Shown here: positions 13,272 through 23,500 of the stretch, piece by piece | Layout of the letters: each line of letters begins with the position of its first letter | Position numbering within the stretch: the stretch's first letter is position 1 | Assembly: GCF_040436345.1 (NCBI RefSeq) | Contig: NC_133225.1 | Coordinates: forward strand, 22,672,040 to 22,736,039 | Origin: Pagrus major | Taxonomy: Eukaryota; Chordata; Actinopteri; Spariformes; Sparidae | DNA: 64,000 nucleotides | Reading direction: 5' to 3' | Made by a program: the position numbers and the translations under genes | The notes under the pieces: model-generated | What the model saw: only the letters and a program-made list of their open reading frames with translations | What the model was told of the DNA's origin: nothing | Database searches by the model: none

Positions 13272-13448
13272 CTGGAGGTGTCTGAAGGCAGCAGTAAGCT
13301 GGGTCATGTGCAGAGTAAGGCACCTGGACGTGCATCTGGCGCTGTTGATTTTCTCCTCAACATCCTCCTGCTCCGGTGAACTCCTGCGGCCGTGAGTCAC
13401 CGCCAACACCGCGCACAGGATCACCAAACCGGCCCGACAGGCTGACAT
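13272..13448 (-). CDS. anos1: anosmin-1, first coding exon (partial gene)
   Basis: Anosmin-1 is a secreted extracellular-matrix protein that guides olfactory and GnRH neurons and modulates FGF signalling; loss of the human gene causes Kallmann syndrome. This exon encodes 59 residues. Residues 1-20 (MSACRAGLVILCAVLAVTHG) have the hydrophobic core and small residues of a signal peptide. An acidic linker follows, then ARCTSRCLTLHMTQ, which matches the start of the anosmin-1 cysteine-rich domain (human RCASRCLSL). The exon ends at a clean donor, CAG followed by gtacct, in phase 0, where I recall the human gene also having an intron. The start is the only in-frame ATG before the signal sequence, since the frame upstream contains no ATG. 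The remaining cysteine-rich, WAP and fibronectin III exons are not seen and should lie left of the window. A different secreted cysteine-rich protein is possible but less likely. Confidence 0.78.
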
Positions 13449-13690
13449 CACACCGGGAGGAGATGAACGGAAAGGCAATAAAACCGCGGATATCAACGAC
13501 TTCTCTTGTTTCTCCTGTCCGCGGCTCGTCAGCGTCCTGCTCTCGCGACTCTTTTAAGTTGGGAATGAAAACATGTGCGCGCCGCTCCTGTCTGCGCGCG
13601 AGCTGAGCGGAGCAGCTCTACCCTCCTCGCGGACACTCCCACCACCGGCACAAGTGCGGCCACGCGGCGTTACTATCGTCTTCATCCTTA
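13330..13690. promoter_or_regulatory. anos1: CpG-rich region around anos1 first exon
   Basis: CpG density rises sharply compared with the surrounding AT-rich DNA (for example the GCGCGC words near 13577-13600 and several GCGG words at 13380-13530). It covers the first coding exon and the presumed 5' UTR and transcription start on the minus strand. No TATA box is evident. Confidence 0.5.
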
Positions 13691-13757
13691 TTTTTCTGAT
13701 CTTCATCCTCAGCACCTCTGCGATGTTCATCACTTCCTCCTCCAATTAGTCGTCCAG

Positions 13758-13802
<45 letters not shown>

Positions 13803-13924
13803 CTCGAACAATCAGGCCTGTTATCTGTGCACGTGCAGCTTTCTTCATCATCATACTGATAACCACCGTCAACACCACTTTACCTCCTCCTTACCTCCTT
13901 CTTACCTCCTAACCTCACCTTCAA

Positions 13925-13970
<46 letters not shown>

Positions 13971-13993
13971 GTCACCACTTTACCTCCTTCACC

Positions 13994-14027
<34 letters not shown>

Positions 14028-14480
14028 CTTTACCTGATTCTTCTTCTTCATCATCATCACCACTTTACCTCCTCCTTACCTCCTTCTTACCTCCTAACCT
14101 CACCTTCAAAATCATCATCATCATCATCATCACCACTTTACCTCCTCCTTACCTCCTTCTTACCTCCTAACCTCACCTTCAATATCATCATCATCATCAT
14201 CATCATCATCACCACTTTACCTCCTTCACCTTCATCATCATCATCATCATCACTTTACCTGATTCTTCTTCATCATCATCATCATCATCATCACCACTTT
14301 ACCTTATTCACCTTCATCATCATCACCACCACCAATTTACTTCCTTCACCTTCATCATCATCATCATCATCATCACCACTTTACCTCCTTCACCTTCATC
14401 ATCGTCATCATCACCACCACTTTACCTCCTTCGCCTTCATCATCATCATCATCACCACTTTACCTGATTCACCTTTATCA
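13758..14480. repeat. ATC/GAT satellite with higher-order units
   Basis: Runs of 4-17 ATC triplets alternate with a longer spacer containing CACCACTTTACCTCCTTC or CTTACCTCCTAACCTCACC. The spacer plus triplet run recurs about ten times, so this is a composite array and not a single microsatellite. It begins about 310 bp upstream of the anos1 ATG. Degenerate ATC words continue to about 14625. Confidence 0.92.
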
Positions 14481-14734
14481 TCATCATCGTCATCTCCACC
14501 ATGATATCATCCTCCACCTTCACTCAAACATCACTCCCACTACCTGTGCGCATTAACATTATCCTGCATGCCAGCATTATCTTCACTTAACCATCACCCT
14601 CATCATCATCACTATCATCCACAGGTGCTTATGCAACAGCTTCTTCTCACTGAGAACATCCACACTGAATTCCTGATGATGTCTCAAACAACCCAGAAGT
14701 AGCGGTCAATCGTTATAGCTCTTTCAGGGCATAT

Positions 14735-15200
14735 ATTGATTATTAGAGATCAAGGAGACTGAAAACTGATATTGGGGACCGATATTCATTTACAGTAAAA
14801 ATGAAACACTGTGTCAACATTTCAAATAACCAGTGATGAAATAAAAAAGTTCAATTTACTCAAGTACTGTTCTTCAGTCCAATTTCGAGGTACTTTACTT
14901 GAGTGTTTCCATTTTCTTTATACTTCCTCTCCACCACATTTATTCTGATAAATTACAGCATAGTTACACGTTTCTTTGCAGATTCAGAGCATTCAGTGTT
15001 TATAGGCTGTTAATTGTGATGTGTTACCATCAGATAGTGTTGTGGGTGAGACATTGTGTGAGAGGATGTTGCATCAGAGCCAAAGTAGCACATTTTTAAA
15101 TTAGTTTAATTTATCGGCAATCGGACAGACAAATCGCAGATACCAATAATCAGAAAAATGCTGAATCGTCCAGGGCCGATAATCCGTCTACCCTTACCCA
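14735..15200. mobile_element. GGCCGATA-type DNA-transposon-like repeat
   Basis: The right end GGGCCGATAATCCGTCTACCC is the inverted counterpart of GGGTCGACCGATATGG found at 21085 in the swt1 second intron. Interior words such as AAACTGATATTGGGGACCGATATTC are shared with that copy. Related fragments occur at 8060-8160, 28998-29364 and 60180-60260. Confidence 0.55.
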
Positions 15201-15204
15201 AAAT

Positions 15205-15540
15205 TTTTAATTTACTTCTAATCATCTACTCACCCCCATGTCAGTGGAATATCAGGTGAAATTTTGTAGTTTACAAAACATTTCTGGAGCCTCAAAGCAA
15301 AACAGCGCTGCAGCATTCTCCTAAAAAACAACTGAAAAAAATGGCTCCACAACGCTTGTCCTGTGTAATCCAAGTCCCTGGAAGCCCAAGATCCCAAATT
15401 GATTTTTAAACCGAAATCTCAAGCTGTTAAGATGAAAACATTAGCACACACCCCATCCAAAGTGGGTGCACAAGTTGGACTGCACGTCCAGGGTGTAAGT
15501 AACATCTTTTCAAATCAATTTGGCTTCCAGAAACCCCTTT
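15205..15540. mobile_element. fold-back element, family A (truncated copy)
   Basis: Shares blocks with 39475-39800: ACAAAACATTTCTG, AAGCAAAACAGCG, AGCCCAAGATCCCAAA and a GATTTGAAAAGA-type word. The far arm is missing or unrecognisable, so the copy is truncated. Confidence 0.6.
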
Positions 15541-16424
15541 AATCTTGTTCTTTCTCAACATCATCTCCACATGATGATCATAATTACCGTCTTTCTTTCC
15601 ATCATCATCGCAAGTAAACAGATCCACATGGCAACTAAAACTCAATGGGTTTTGAAAAATAAGAAACATTTTGTTGGAGATCAAACTGCTGCTCTGGATC
15701 AGACATGAGGAGACACAATGTGGTGAAGTAAGAGACGGCATTTATGCCCTAATAGTTTGCATGGCAGGCTATTGTTTTGGACCTATTAACACTTTACTAT
15801 TCTGAAAAACAAACTTCCCTTTATAGCCTGTGAATTCTCTCCAAGGGTATTTATGAGAGTAGACTAATAAAAGAGCATTTATTAATGGGAAAGAGACCTG
15901 AAGAATGTGTTGAGGTAGGTGTGTGTCACAGAGCCAGGCAGTGTGTTAGTCACCACCACTTTTCACCAACAACTGCAGCGCCGTGCAAGGTTTATTAGAT
16001 CCAGGGCCAAGTCAACATGTTTAGGACACATGGTTGAAAGCCCAGTTTGTGTATATGAAACCGTGACCCAACAGAGGACTCATCTCTGCTGGCATTGAGA
16101 CGTAGAAAAAATCACCTTTGTTTTGATTTAGGGGAAATGGAGACCTATAAATATTGAGTGAGTAATGGCAGGACTGTTCTTGGCCCTGCAGAGGAAACCA
16201 TCATTCTGTCATATAGAGAGGACTGTGTAGTGTAGGTCAGCGTAATAGTCTGGACTGGTTGCCTAACCCTAACCCTCAAAACTGTGATATCTGCATCTAA
16301 TCCTGACATTTGGGAAACATTTTTGCCTGAAAAAATGACTGTTAATAGACTAATTGATAGAGAAAGATTTAAAGCTGCGACAGAGATTTTCATACATGTT
16401 TTGATTATTAAGTAGTTTAGTTGC

Positions 16425-16427
<3 letters not shown>

Positions 16428-16494
<67 letters not shown>
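16428..16494. repeat. TA microsatellite
   Basis: About 33 TA units with a TG and a GA interruption; potential cruciform DNA. Confidence 0.95.
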
Positions 16495-16497
<3 letters not shown>

Positions 16498-16529
16498 TGT
16501 GAATGTATCAAAACACTCACTCCATGTAA

Positions 16530-16830
16530 AAATACACACAGCCTGTACTCAAACTGTGCATATAAACCTGTCGTCGGGACTTCTGTAAGGTTGTGATGTC
16601 ACAACTATACAGTCACCACCCTCAGCCACGCCCCCAGCGCGGCCATGATTACAAAACACTGGCAGAGCTGATGCGAGAACACTGGGCAGTGCCTGCTCAG
16701 GCCTGTGAGAGCTGACCAATCACAGCAGACTAGGCGGGGCCTTAAAGAGACAGGCACTAAAGCGGAGCATTCAGACAGAGGGTGAGTAAAGGTGCTCAAA
16801 AAAAAGTAAAAATTGACAGAATACATGTAA
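16530..16830. repeat. dispersed repeat carrying promoter-like motifs
   Basis: Contains GTGATGTCACAAC, a GACCAATCA CCAAT-like word, a GGCGGGGC GC-box-like word and TTAAAGAGACAGGCAC. The ordered combination resembles a dispersed repeat frequent in teleost genomes, which I recall from general experience and cannot verify here. No gene starts nearby. Confidence 0.45.
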
Positions 16831-17145
16831 TTATGTGTCGGAGAAATATTTCTTTTAAATCTCTCTTATCCTAATAATTATCATGTGACGCCCTCAGATT
16901 CATCTTGGGAGTAATAGATAGGTTCTTAGCCCCTTGAAGCCCTTGAACAACCTCATCATGGCTTTTTGTTAATTTTGTTTGTCGGCTTAGTACCCATTTG
17001 CAGTGATGTCTGTTGTATGTACTCAGAACAACACTTTGTATCAGTCAGTGTGTTTAAACATGTGTGTGTGACCTCAAAGGACCTTGGCAGTCCTTAAATC
17101 TGAAAACATAAAAATCAATTCTCACACACACATCCATACCACAAC

Positions 17146-17148
<3 letters not shown>

Positions 17149-17212
<64 letters not shown>
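17149..17212. repeat. CT then CA compound microsatellite
   Basis: About 21 CT units run directly into about 11 CA units. Confidence 0.95.
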
Positions 17213-17214
<2 letters not shown>

Positions 17215-17348
17215 TGGACACACAGTAGTTGCCCATTATCTAAATGACTGAAAGAATATTTTCATATTTTCATAAAACACCCTGCTCAGGTTTCTGAATA
17301 AACCATTAGTGGAGCAAAGACCCTCCCCGACACATACTCAAAGATCAC

Positions 17349-17355
<7 letters not shown>

Positions 17356-17403
<48 letters not shown>

Positions 17404-17415
17404 CGCACACACACA
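17356..17415. repeat. CA microsatellite
   Basis: About 29 CA units with two CG interruptions towards the right end. Confidence 0.95.
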
Positions 17416-18255
17416 TGTAACAGAAGCGTTCACCGTCTGTCCAAATCTGCTCGTTGATTGAAGCCAAATGTCTTTGAATTGCATGGAAAGAGAGAAAAGA
17501 GAGGTAAAGAGGGATAGATAGACAGATAAATGGAGTGAGAGACAGACAGACAGACAGAAAGAAAGAAAGAAAGAAAGACAGATGTCTGAAGCTAAAAAAA
17601 GTGCCAGAATCTCAGCTCTTAATCAGTCAGCAGAAATCACTCAGAAGGCGACTGAACACCAAGCGATCTCTCTTCTATTAAACATAACTGCTTCTGTTGA
17701 GTACGTCAATGCTCCTTGTCAGCACGCGTGTTTTGTGAAGTATGGGTGAATCAGTTTTGTGTGGTTGTGCTGTCTAGTCTAATTCTCACAGAACGACATA
17801 TTTCTATTTGTGTAATGGCTCTGTTCTTTTAATGTTCTCACAGAACATTGGGTTTCATGATCCGTGCTGGTAAAAGAACTTAAACTGCCAAATGTAGCCC
17901 TCTGATGATGAAATCCTCTGAACTGATCTGTCTGACATCTGACTTCATCACAACATACCACATAAACACATTTTATCACAACTAAAGCCCACAGAATTAA
18001 CCATCTCTATGAACTACAAAACAGAGTCTGTTTCCAATCTTTAAGTGTACTCTTTGTGTATTTAACATGTCGCTGATCTAATCCAAACTGTGTCATCTTC
18101 TGAATCCCAATCCGTTTAACTGCCTCTGTCACAATTCGTACATGTTGTTATCATTCCTGTCCAAGATTATTGATGTGGTCAGAGATTATTCCCAGCAGCT
18201 GCTACTGCTCACAGCTCATCTGTTAGTCTTCTGATTTCTTTCACCTTCAAAGCCT

Positions 18256-18321
18256 ACCACAGAACTTATAAGGACCACAGAACTTATAAGGACCACAGAA
18301 CTTATAAGGACCACAGAACTG
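18256..18321. repeat. 18-bp tandem repeat, about 3.5 copies
   Basis: The unit CCACAGAACTTATAAGGA is repeated without mismatch three times, followed by a partial unit CCACAGAACT. Confidence 0.93.
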
Positions 18322-18779
18322 TTTGTCAAGGAGGCTCACTGTAAATGCTTAGCACAGTCAGTGTACTCAGAAGCAAAAGATGGCAGGGTGTTTCTGGATA
18401 GGGCTGCAGTGTCACTATGTGGAATAAAACAGCAATTGCAGTTTCTGTATTTGTTTCATAAAGGACTATACTGAATAAATTATTGGTCTCATGGCAGGTT
18501 TCCTGGAAAGGACTCTGTAATTTGGAAATGAAGACTGTATTCAGTTACTGTAATACCAGCTGGAAGAAGTATTTTTGATCCTTTACTTACAGTAATATAA
18601 GTACTAATAACACATTGTAAAAATACTTTGCTATAGTCCTGCATTGAAAATGTTACTTAAAGGGTAACTTCACCAATTGTACACAATTAAGTTTGTTTAC
18701 AGGTCTTGGGGAGTACTATTGCATATGTGAAAACAGTAGAATAAAGCCAGTGGACTGTTAGTCTCCTGTTGGACTCCTG

Positions 18780-19030
18780 CAGTTTTTTGGGAACAAACTC
18801 CCAGAAAACTGCAGGTCTGCTCCAACTCTCACCTCTTTTAAATCAAGGCTGCAGACCTTTTTGTAGCCACTGCCTTTTATTGAAGCAATTTTAAGACTTT
18901 GATCAATATCTTGAAGTGCACTGTAACTTTTGTTGCCTTGTCTTTATTACACCTATTCTATTTTAGCTTATTTTTCTATTTTTAACTTTAACTTTTTTAT
19001 TCCTCATGCATTAGTATAAAGCAGGCTTTT
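18780..19030. mobile_element. possible non-LTR retrotransposon 3' fragment
   Basis: The plus strand reads TLTSFKSRLQTFL, which resembles the last residues of some fish LINE reverse transcriptases. It is followed by AT-rich sequence with TTTTTATT words. It is short and the frame stops at once, so the assignment is weak. Confidence 0.35.
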
Positions 19031-19789
19031 ACTGTTGTAGTTGGTTTAAGTGCAGCTCATTTTGAACTATTTTGTACAAGACTGCACCTGACGATTATTT
19101 TCATTATGGATTCATCTGCTGATTATTTTCTCCATTAGTCAGTTGATTGTTTGGTTTGTAAAAATTCTGACAGCTGATTGCCTGATCCTATATTTAACAT
19201 TTTTCTTATTATCAGAATCAGTGTCCCTTTTATCTGATTGCTGGTAAAATACATTAATATTAAAATGTGCTACACCGGCTCGGATGCAGCATGCAATCTG
19301 CAAAGCAAGTCAATAAAATGGTCAAAAAAATTTAATAAGAACGAAGTATAATACTCACCTCCAAAATGTGGTGGAGTGGAAATATGTTGCAAGTAAGTTG
19401 CAGAAAAGGGAAATATTCAAGTAAAGTACAATGGGCTACATTGCTGTAAAAGATAAGGTAAAAGTTTGTTTCTGAGAGCCTTCAGACATGATGTAACCTT
19501 GGTGAAAAGTGTTGCTGATAAAATGTGCAGCTGTGGTAGAGAACAGTTAGTGTGTGTTATGAGAAAAGGTCAAGATGATCCACAGGTGCTCACTTCCCCA
19601 CGACCTTGTGCTGTCTCCTCCTCCTTTATGAATACCAACATTTGTCTTTAACTTGAGAAGACACACATGTTTTTATGCACTGTGCATCTTCTCCAACACG
19701 ACACCAAAGACTCTCCAGAGGAATATTTGTTCATCACAAGAATCAAGTCCATGCCCTGTCTGTCCGGACGGTGGCGCTAATGTAGCAAC

Positions 19790-20022
19790 CAGAAGAAGAA
19801 ATAGTCGCCGTAGAAGAAGAAGAGGCGGAAGAGAAGCGGATGTTTTGGAAAGCAGTCGGCTTTACTTACTTGACTCGGATTTACACATTTTAATCCGACA
19901 AGACGTGATTTATTCCCCTGAATTAATGTACGCGGACGTTTCAGAGAAGAAGGAAGACAGTCAGCCTGTACTGTTGTGGTTTTATTGGTTTTAATGAGCT
20001 AATGTTAGCGTTAGCTTAAAAG
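19790..20022 (+). promoter_or_regulatory. swt1: swt1 promoter and probable non-coding first exon
   Basis: The probable exon ends at 20022 with TTAAAAG before gtaatga, a usable donor. Upstream lie purine-rich AGAAGAAGAAG tracts and GCGGAAGAG / AGCGGATG words of the ETS-binding type, common in TATA-less housekeeping promoters. The 5' boundary is a guess. Several short upstream reading frames begin inside it; the longest is at 19926-19994 (22 codons plus stop). Confidence 0.45.
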
Positions 20023-20443
20023 GTAATGATTTAACTTCAGTTTGTGGTTGTGTGTCGTGTGTTGTATGTTTCCTAATTAACTTAACAGTTTATATTCTAT
20101 TGTATTACCTTATAAATAAGTTTGATATGGATATTGCTAAAACTTAATTTAATAGTCATGTTTGTGTCATTACACTGCCCCTCATAATAGCACCACTGTG
20201 TGACTCATGTAGTTAACTGTAGTTTTCACTTTGTCTGGGACTGACAAGTTTCTGTGAAAGTACAGGGACCTGCTAGCCTTGTAGACAGGGCATTAAATCA
20301 TTTAATATTCAGTGACATTTCCATTTCTTAGTCCCTCAGTAAGAGAAGTTTGATATTGTTGTAGTTAGTCATAGCTAGCACACTTGTTACATTTATATGT
20401 TACATGTTACATTTACACCCATCAACATTGATTGTGCTTTTAG

Positions 20444-20562
20444 ATTTTGGGCCACTTCAGACCACGTCTGCTCTTTCAAATCTCGTTCATAGGAATATGG
20501 GAAAAAAGTCAAAAAAGAGAAGACGCAAGAAGTCATCATCCTCAAGTGAAGAAGATGAGAAG
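20444..20562 (+). CDS. swt1: swt1 exon 2, start codon exon (coding 20497-20562)
   Basis: Acceptor tgcttttag, donor AAG-gtgagg. Encodes residues 1-22, the basic nuclear-signal-like cluster and the serine/acidic stretch. Confidence 0.92.
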
Positions 20563-23500
20563 GTGAGGAGGCATTCAACACTGTTTACTGTTGTTGGTAG
20601 GAGCAGTCAGTATGGATAAAATGCTCTTTCTCAGTACATGTTCTGATCACAGTATATATGATATAATATAACATAGATATGTCTTTTTTTGTCTTAAATT
20701 ACCAATTGCCATAAAACAGGCATTTTCATTGATTTTCAGAGTTGTCTGCAATAGACATCAACCATATTAAAGGGATAGCTACCACAGTATGAACATTAAA
20801 ATCTCTGACTGCAGTAAAATTTACGTTGTCTCATGTAGTTCTATAACTGACATGTTTTATATTGTAAGTTACCCTGACAATTGAATTTCTCAATCAATCA
20901 ATTTATAATTTTCTATAAAATGCCAGAAAATAGCAAAAAATATATATACTTATACCCATCACAATTAGGGTTAGAGAGATGTATGAAACCTGTGTACTTT
21001 TAATTTGCTCATGTATAGGTTTGAATTCTACCATAAAATATATATAATTCAAGTTTCTATTGGGTTTCATGTCTGTCAGGACAAAGGGTCGACCGATATG
21101 GCTTTTTAATGACCGATAACCATATTAAAAATCAAGGTGACTGAAAACCGATATTTGGGGCCAAGACTCATTTGCTATAAGAATAAAAATCTTTATTTCA
21201 AAATTTTAAACAACCAGCGATGAAACAAACCTAAGTATAAGTACAATACCTAAGTACCTGTGTCTCACTGTATATATTGGCATATCAGTCCTTCCATTTT
21301 CTGTCAGTGTTTAATCTGTACTCACAACAAGCTGTTCACAAGGGATTTAACGTTTTTTTTTTCTCTCCATATTTTCAGGCATCCAAGGAACGAGATGATA
21401 CCAGAAAATACAAAAGTACCAAGAGGAAGCCAGATGGAAACAGACATGAGAGGTTAGATACAATATACTTAACCTTTTTTTATAACACTTAATGTTGATA
21501 TTGTTTAATTGAACATCATTAACTTAATAGATATGTTTTGAATTAACTACGATTGCGATATTTTCTCTGTTCTTCTACATGTAGCTGTGCAGACAAACGG
21601 GAAAAGTGCGCTTCTCCTTCAATTAAAGATGTCTTCCAAAGCAGCCGTCACATCAAAAAGCCTGTCTACAGGCTGCCAAAATCACAAGCAGAAGACCAGA
21701 AACCTGTTAATAAGGAGGCGGAATGTACAAAAACAAAAAGTGTCTCTGTGCCAGTCCATGGGGGAAATTGCTCTAGTAAAGCAAAACATGATGAATATTA
21801 TACTGCCAGTAGGAGTAGCACTGTGGAAATGGGCTCCTCAAAACACTTGAACACCCACAGTGCAGTTACAGTTCCTCGGAGACCAGAGGAGACGTCTAAA
21901 GGCAGCTTAGATGAAAAGTCTTCCCAGAGGAGCAAATCCAAATTAAAAAAGCAACTAATGAGTCTCAGGCCAGTTTCTGCTGTACAGAAAGAACAAGCAC
22001 AGAATATACTGAAGAGGAAGAGCATAGTTGAGGAGCAACCAAGGATGGGAAAAGACAGCAACGCTATCAAGATCAGAGAACCAAGCAAGACCCCCTCCAT
22101 CTCTAGGGATTCTGCACGGCAGAAAAGAATAGAGCTTGTCAAGGAGCGGCACCGACGGCATCCAGATATTAACCTTAAGGCCACAAGGAGCCTGTGTACA
22201 GAAGCAAAAACTCCTTCTGCAATTCCCACAAAGCAGTCTTTCACTTCAGCCAAGCACACTACCTCAGTTAGCAGCTCAAATGTGGAGAAGAGTGTCATTA
22301 CAATCCCAGGGAATATCACACCGGTGTCACAGAAGGCAACTAAGTCATTATCTGCTCAGCAACAAATACGTTCAATCGCACCACCTCTGCGTTTTAATTT
22401 TAAGATACCAAAAATTCTTCAGCCAAGGCCCGCAGACAGCACCAGTAAGAAACATAATGCTATTTCTGTAAACATAAATCTCAAACAACGGACTGATCTT
22501 TCAACCTCTGGGGCCTTAATGAGCAAGTCCAAGCAGGAAACTGTCCAACAAGCTCACAGCTGTTTGGATGTTACTCCTAGTTTTTCATCTGAAGGACGAG
22601 ATAAGAGGTCATCGCTGTCAGACCAGCAACTCCCAACTACGTCTGATGCAGTCACTGAGCCGTGGCATGATGAGGTATTAAAAAGCTTAATTTATTTAAT
22701 CTGGAAAAGTCACGTTTTATGATTAAAAAGATTGTTTTATTTGTCAGCTTGATTAAAAAAAACATTAGTCTTTTGTTGTTGCGATGGTTCAAAATGCCAA
22801 AGAGAATTTTAAGTATGTTTTTCTGTAGATGCAAGTGGTTGAAGAGCTTCATCTTGCCCGCTCTGAGAAGAGATTGGAGGTGAAAGTAATGGAGAGCTAC
22901 GGGGAGCTCACCTGTATGGACATAGACCTTCCAGAGGGGGGAGATGCAGACACACACTGTAAGTTTTATTGTTTTTCTGGGAGATGAGAAAAGCAGAGAG
23001 ATCTGAAATTTTGTCAACTCATCACAAGTGTAAAATATAAACTCTTTGTGAAATGTAGTCTCAAATGACCACATGGAGGCACTGTAACTTAAGTTCAAAA
23101 TTATATTTCTTGTAATGGTATCACATTTGCTTATACATAATTTGAAAAAACGTTTGCTTTGCCTGGAAATTACATATGAAGATATTTACAGAATAACACT
23201 TGACTCGTCACTTTATGACAGTTTAATCTGTGGTTTGGTGTTGCACCAAAATTAATGAACCTATAAAATTATTTAGATGCTTAAATTAGATTCTTCTCTG
23301 GTTTCTGGAATCTTGTCTCTCAGTATAACCTGGAAATTTGTGAATTTTGAATTAATAATTTTAGATGAAGAGTAGCCCCACGGAAGGGTATGAAAAAAAC
23401 ACAACAGTGTCATGTAAATATTATATGTTGTATTTTTTTCTGGCCTGTTACCCTCACAGGGACTATACTTTGGCTGAAATTGTGCTTGTATGATTTAATT

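Larger units (their letters stand above)
14626..19789. other. intergenic region between anos1 and swt1
   Basis: No coding exon recognised. It contains repeat copies at 14735-15200, 15205-15540, 16530-16830 and 18780-19030, TA, CT/CA and CA microsatellites (16428-16494, 17149-17212, 17356-17415), a GACA/GAAA simple tract near 17525-17582 and a short tandem array at 18256-18321. The two genes point away from each other across this region. Confidence 0.6.

Noticed and set aside
13618..13878. Minus-strand frame with a poly-methionine run
   Set aside because: It is a translation of the GAT/ATC repeat; the real gene frame in this area is the anosmin exon at 13272-13448.
13728..14480. CRISPR-like alternation of repeat and spacer
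   Set aside because: The spacers are themselves repeats and the triplet runs vary in length; the context is a vertebrate genome.
16600..16760. CCAAT box, GC box and TTAAAG words resembling a promoter
   Set aside because: The ordered set looks like a dispersed teleost repeat and no gene start or CpG-rich exon follows on either strand.
21798..22319. 173-codon minus-strand frame
   Set aside because: It is the antisense shadow of the large swt1 exon 4, whose plus-strand frame joins neighbouring exons in phase.
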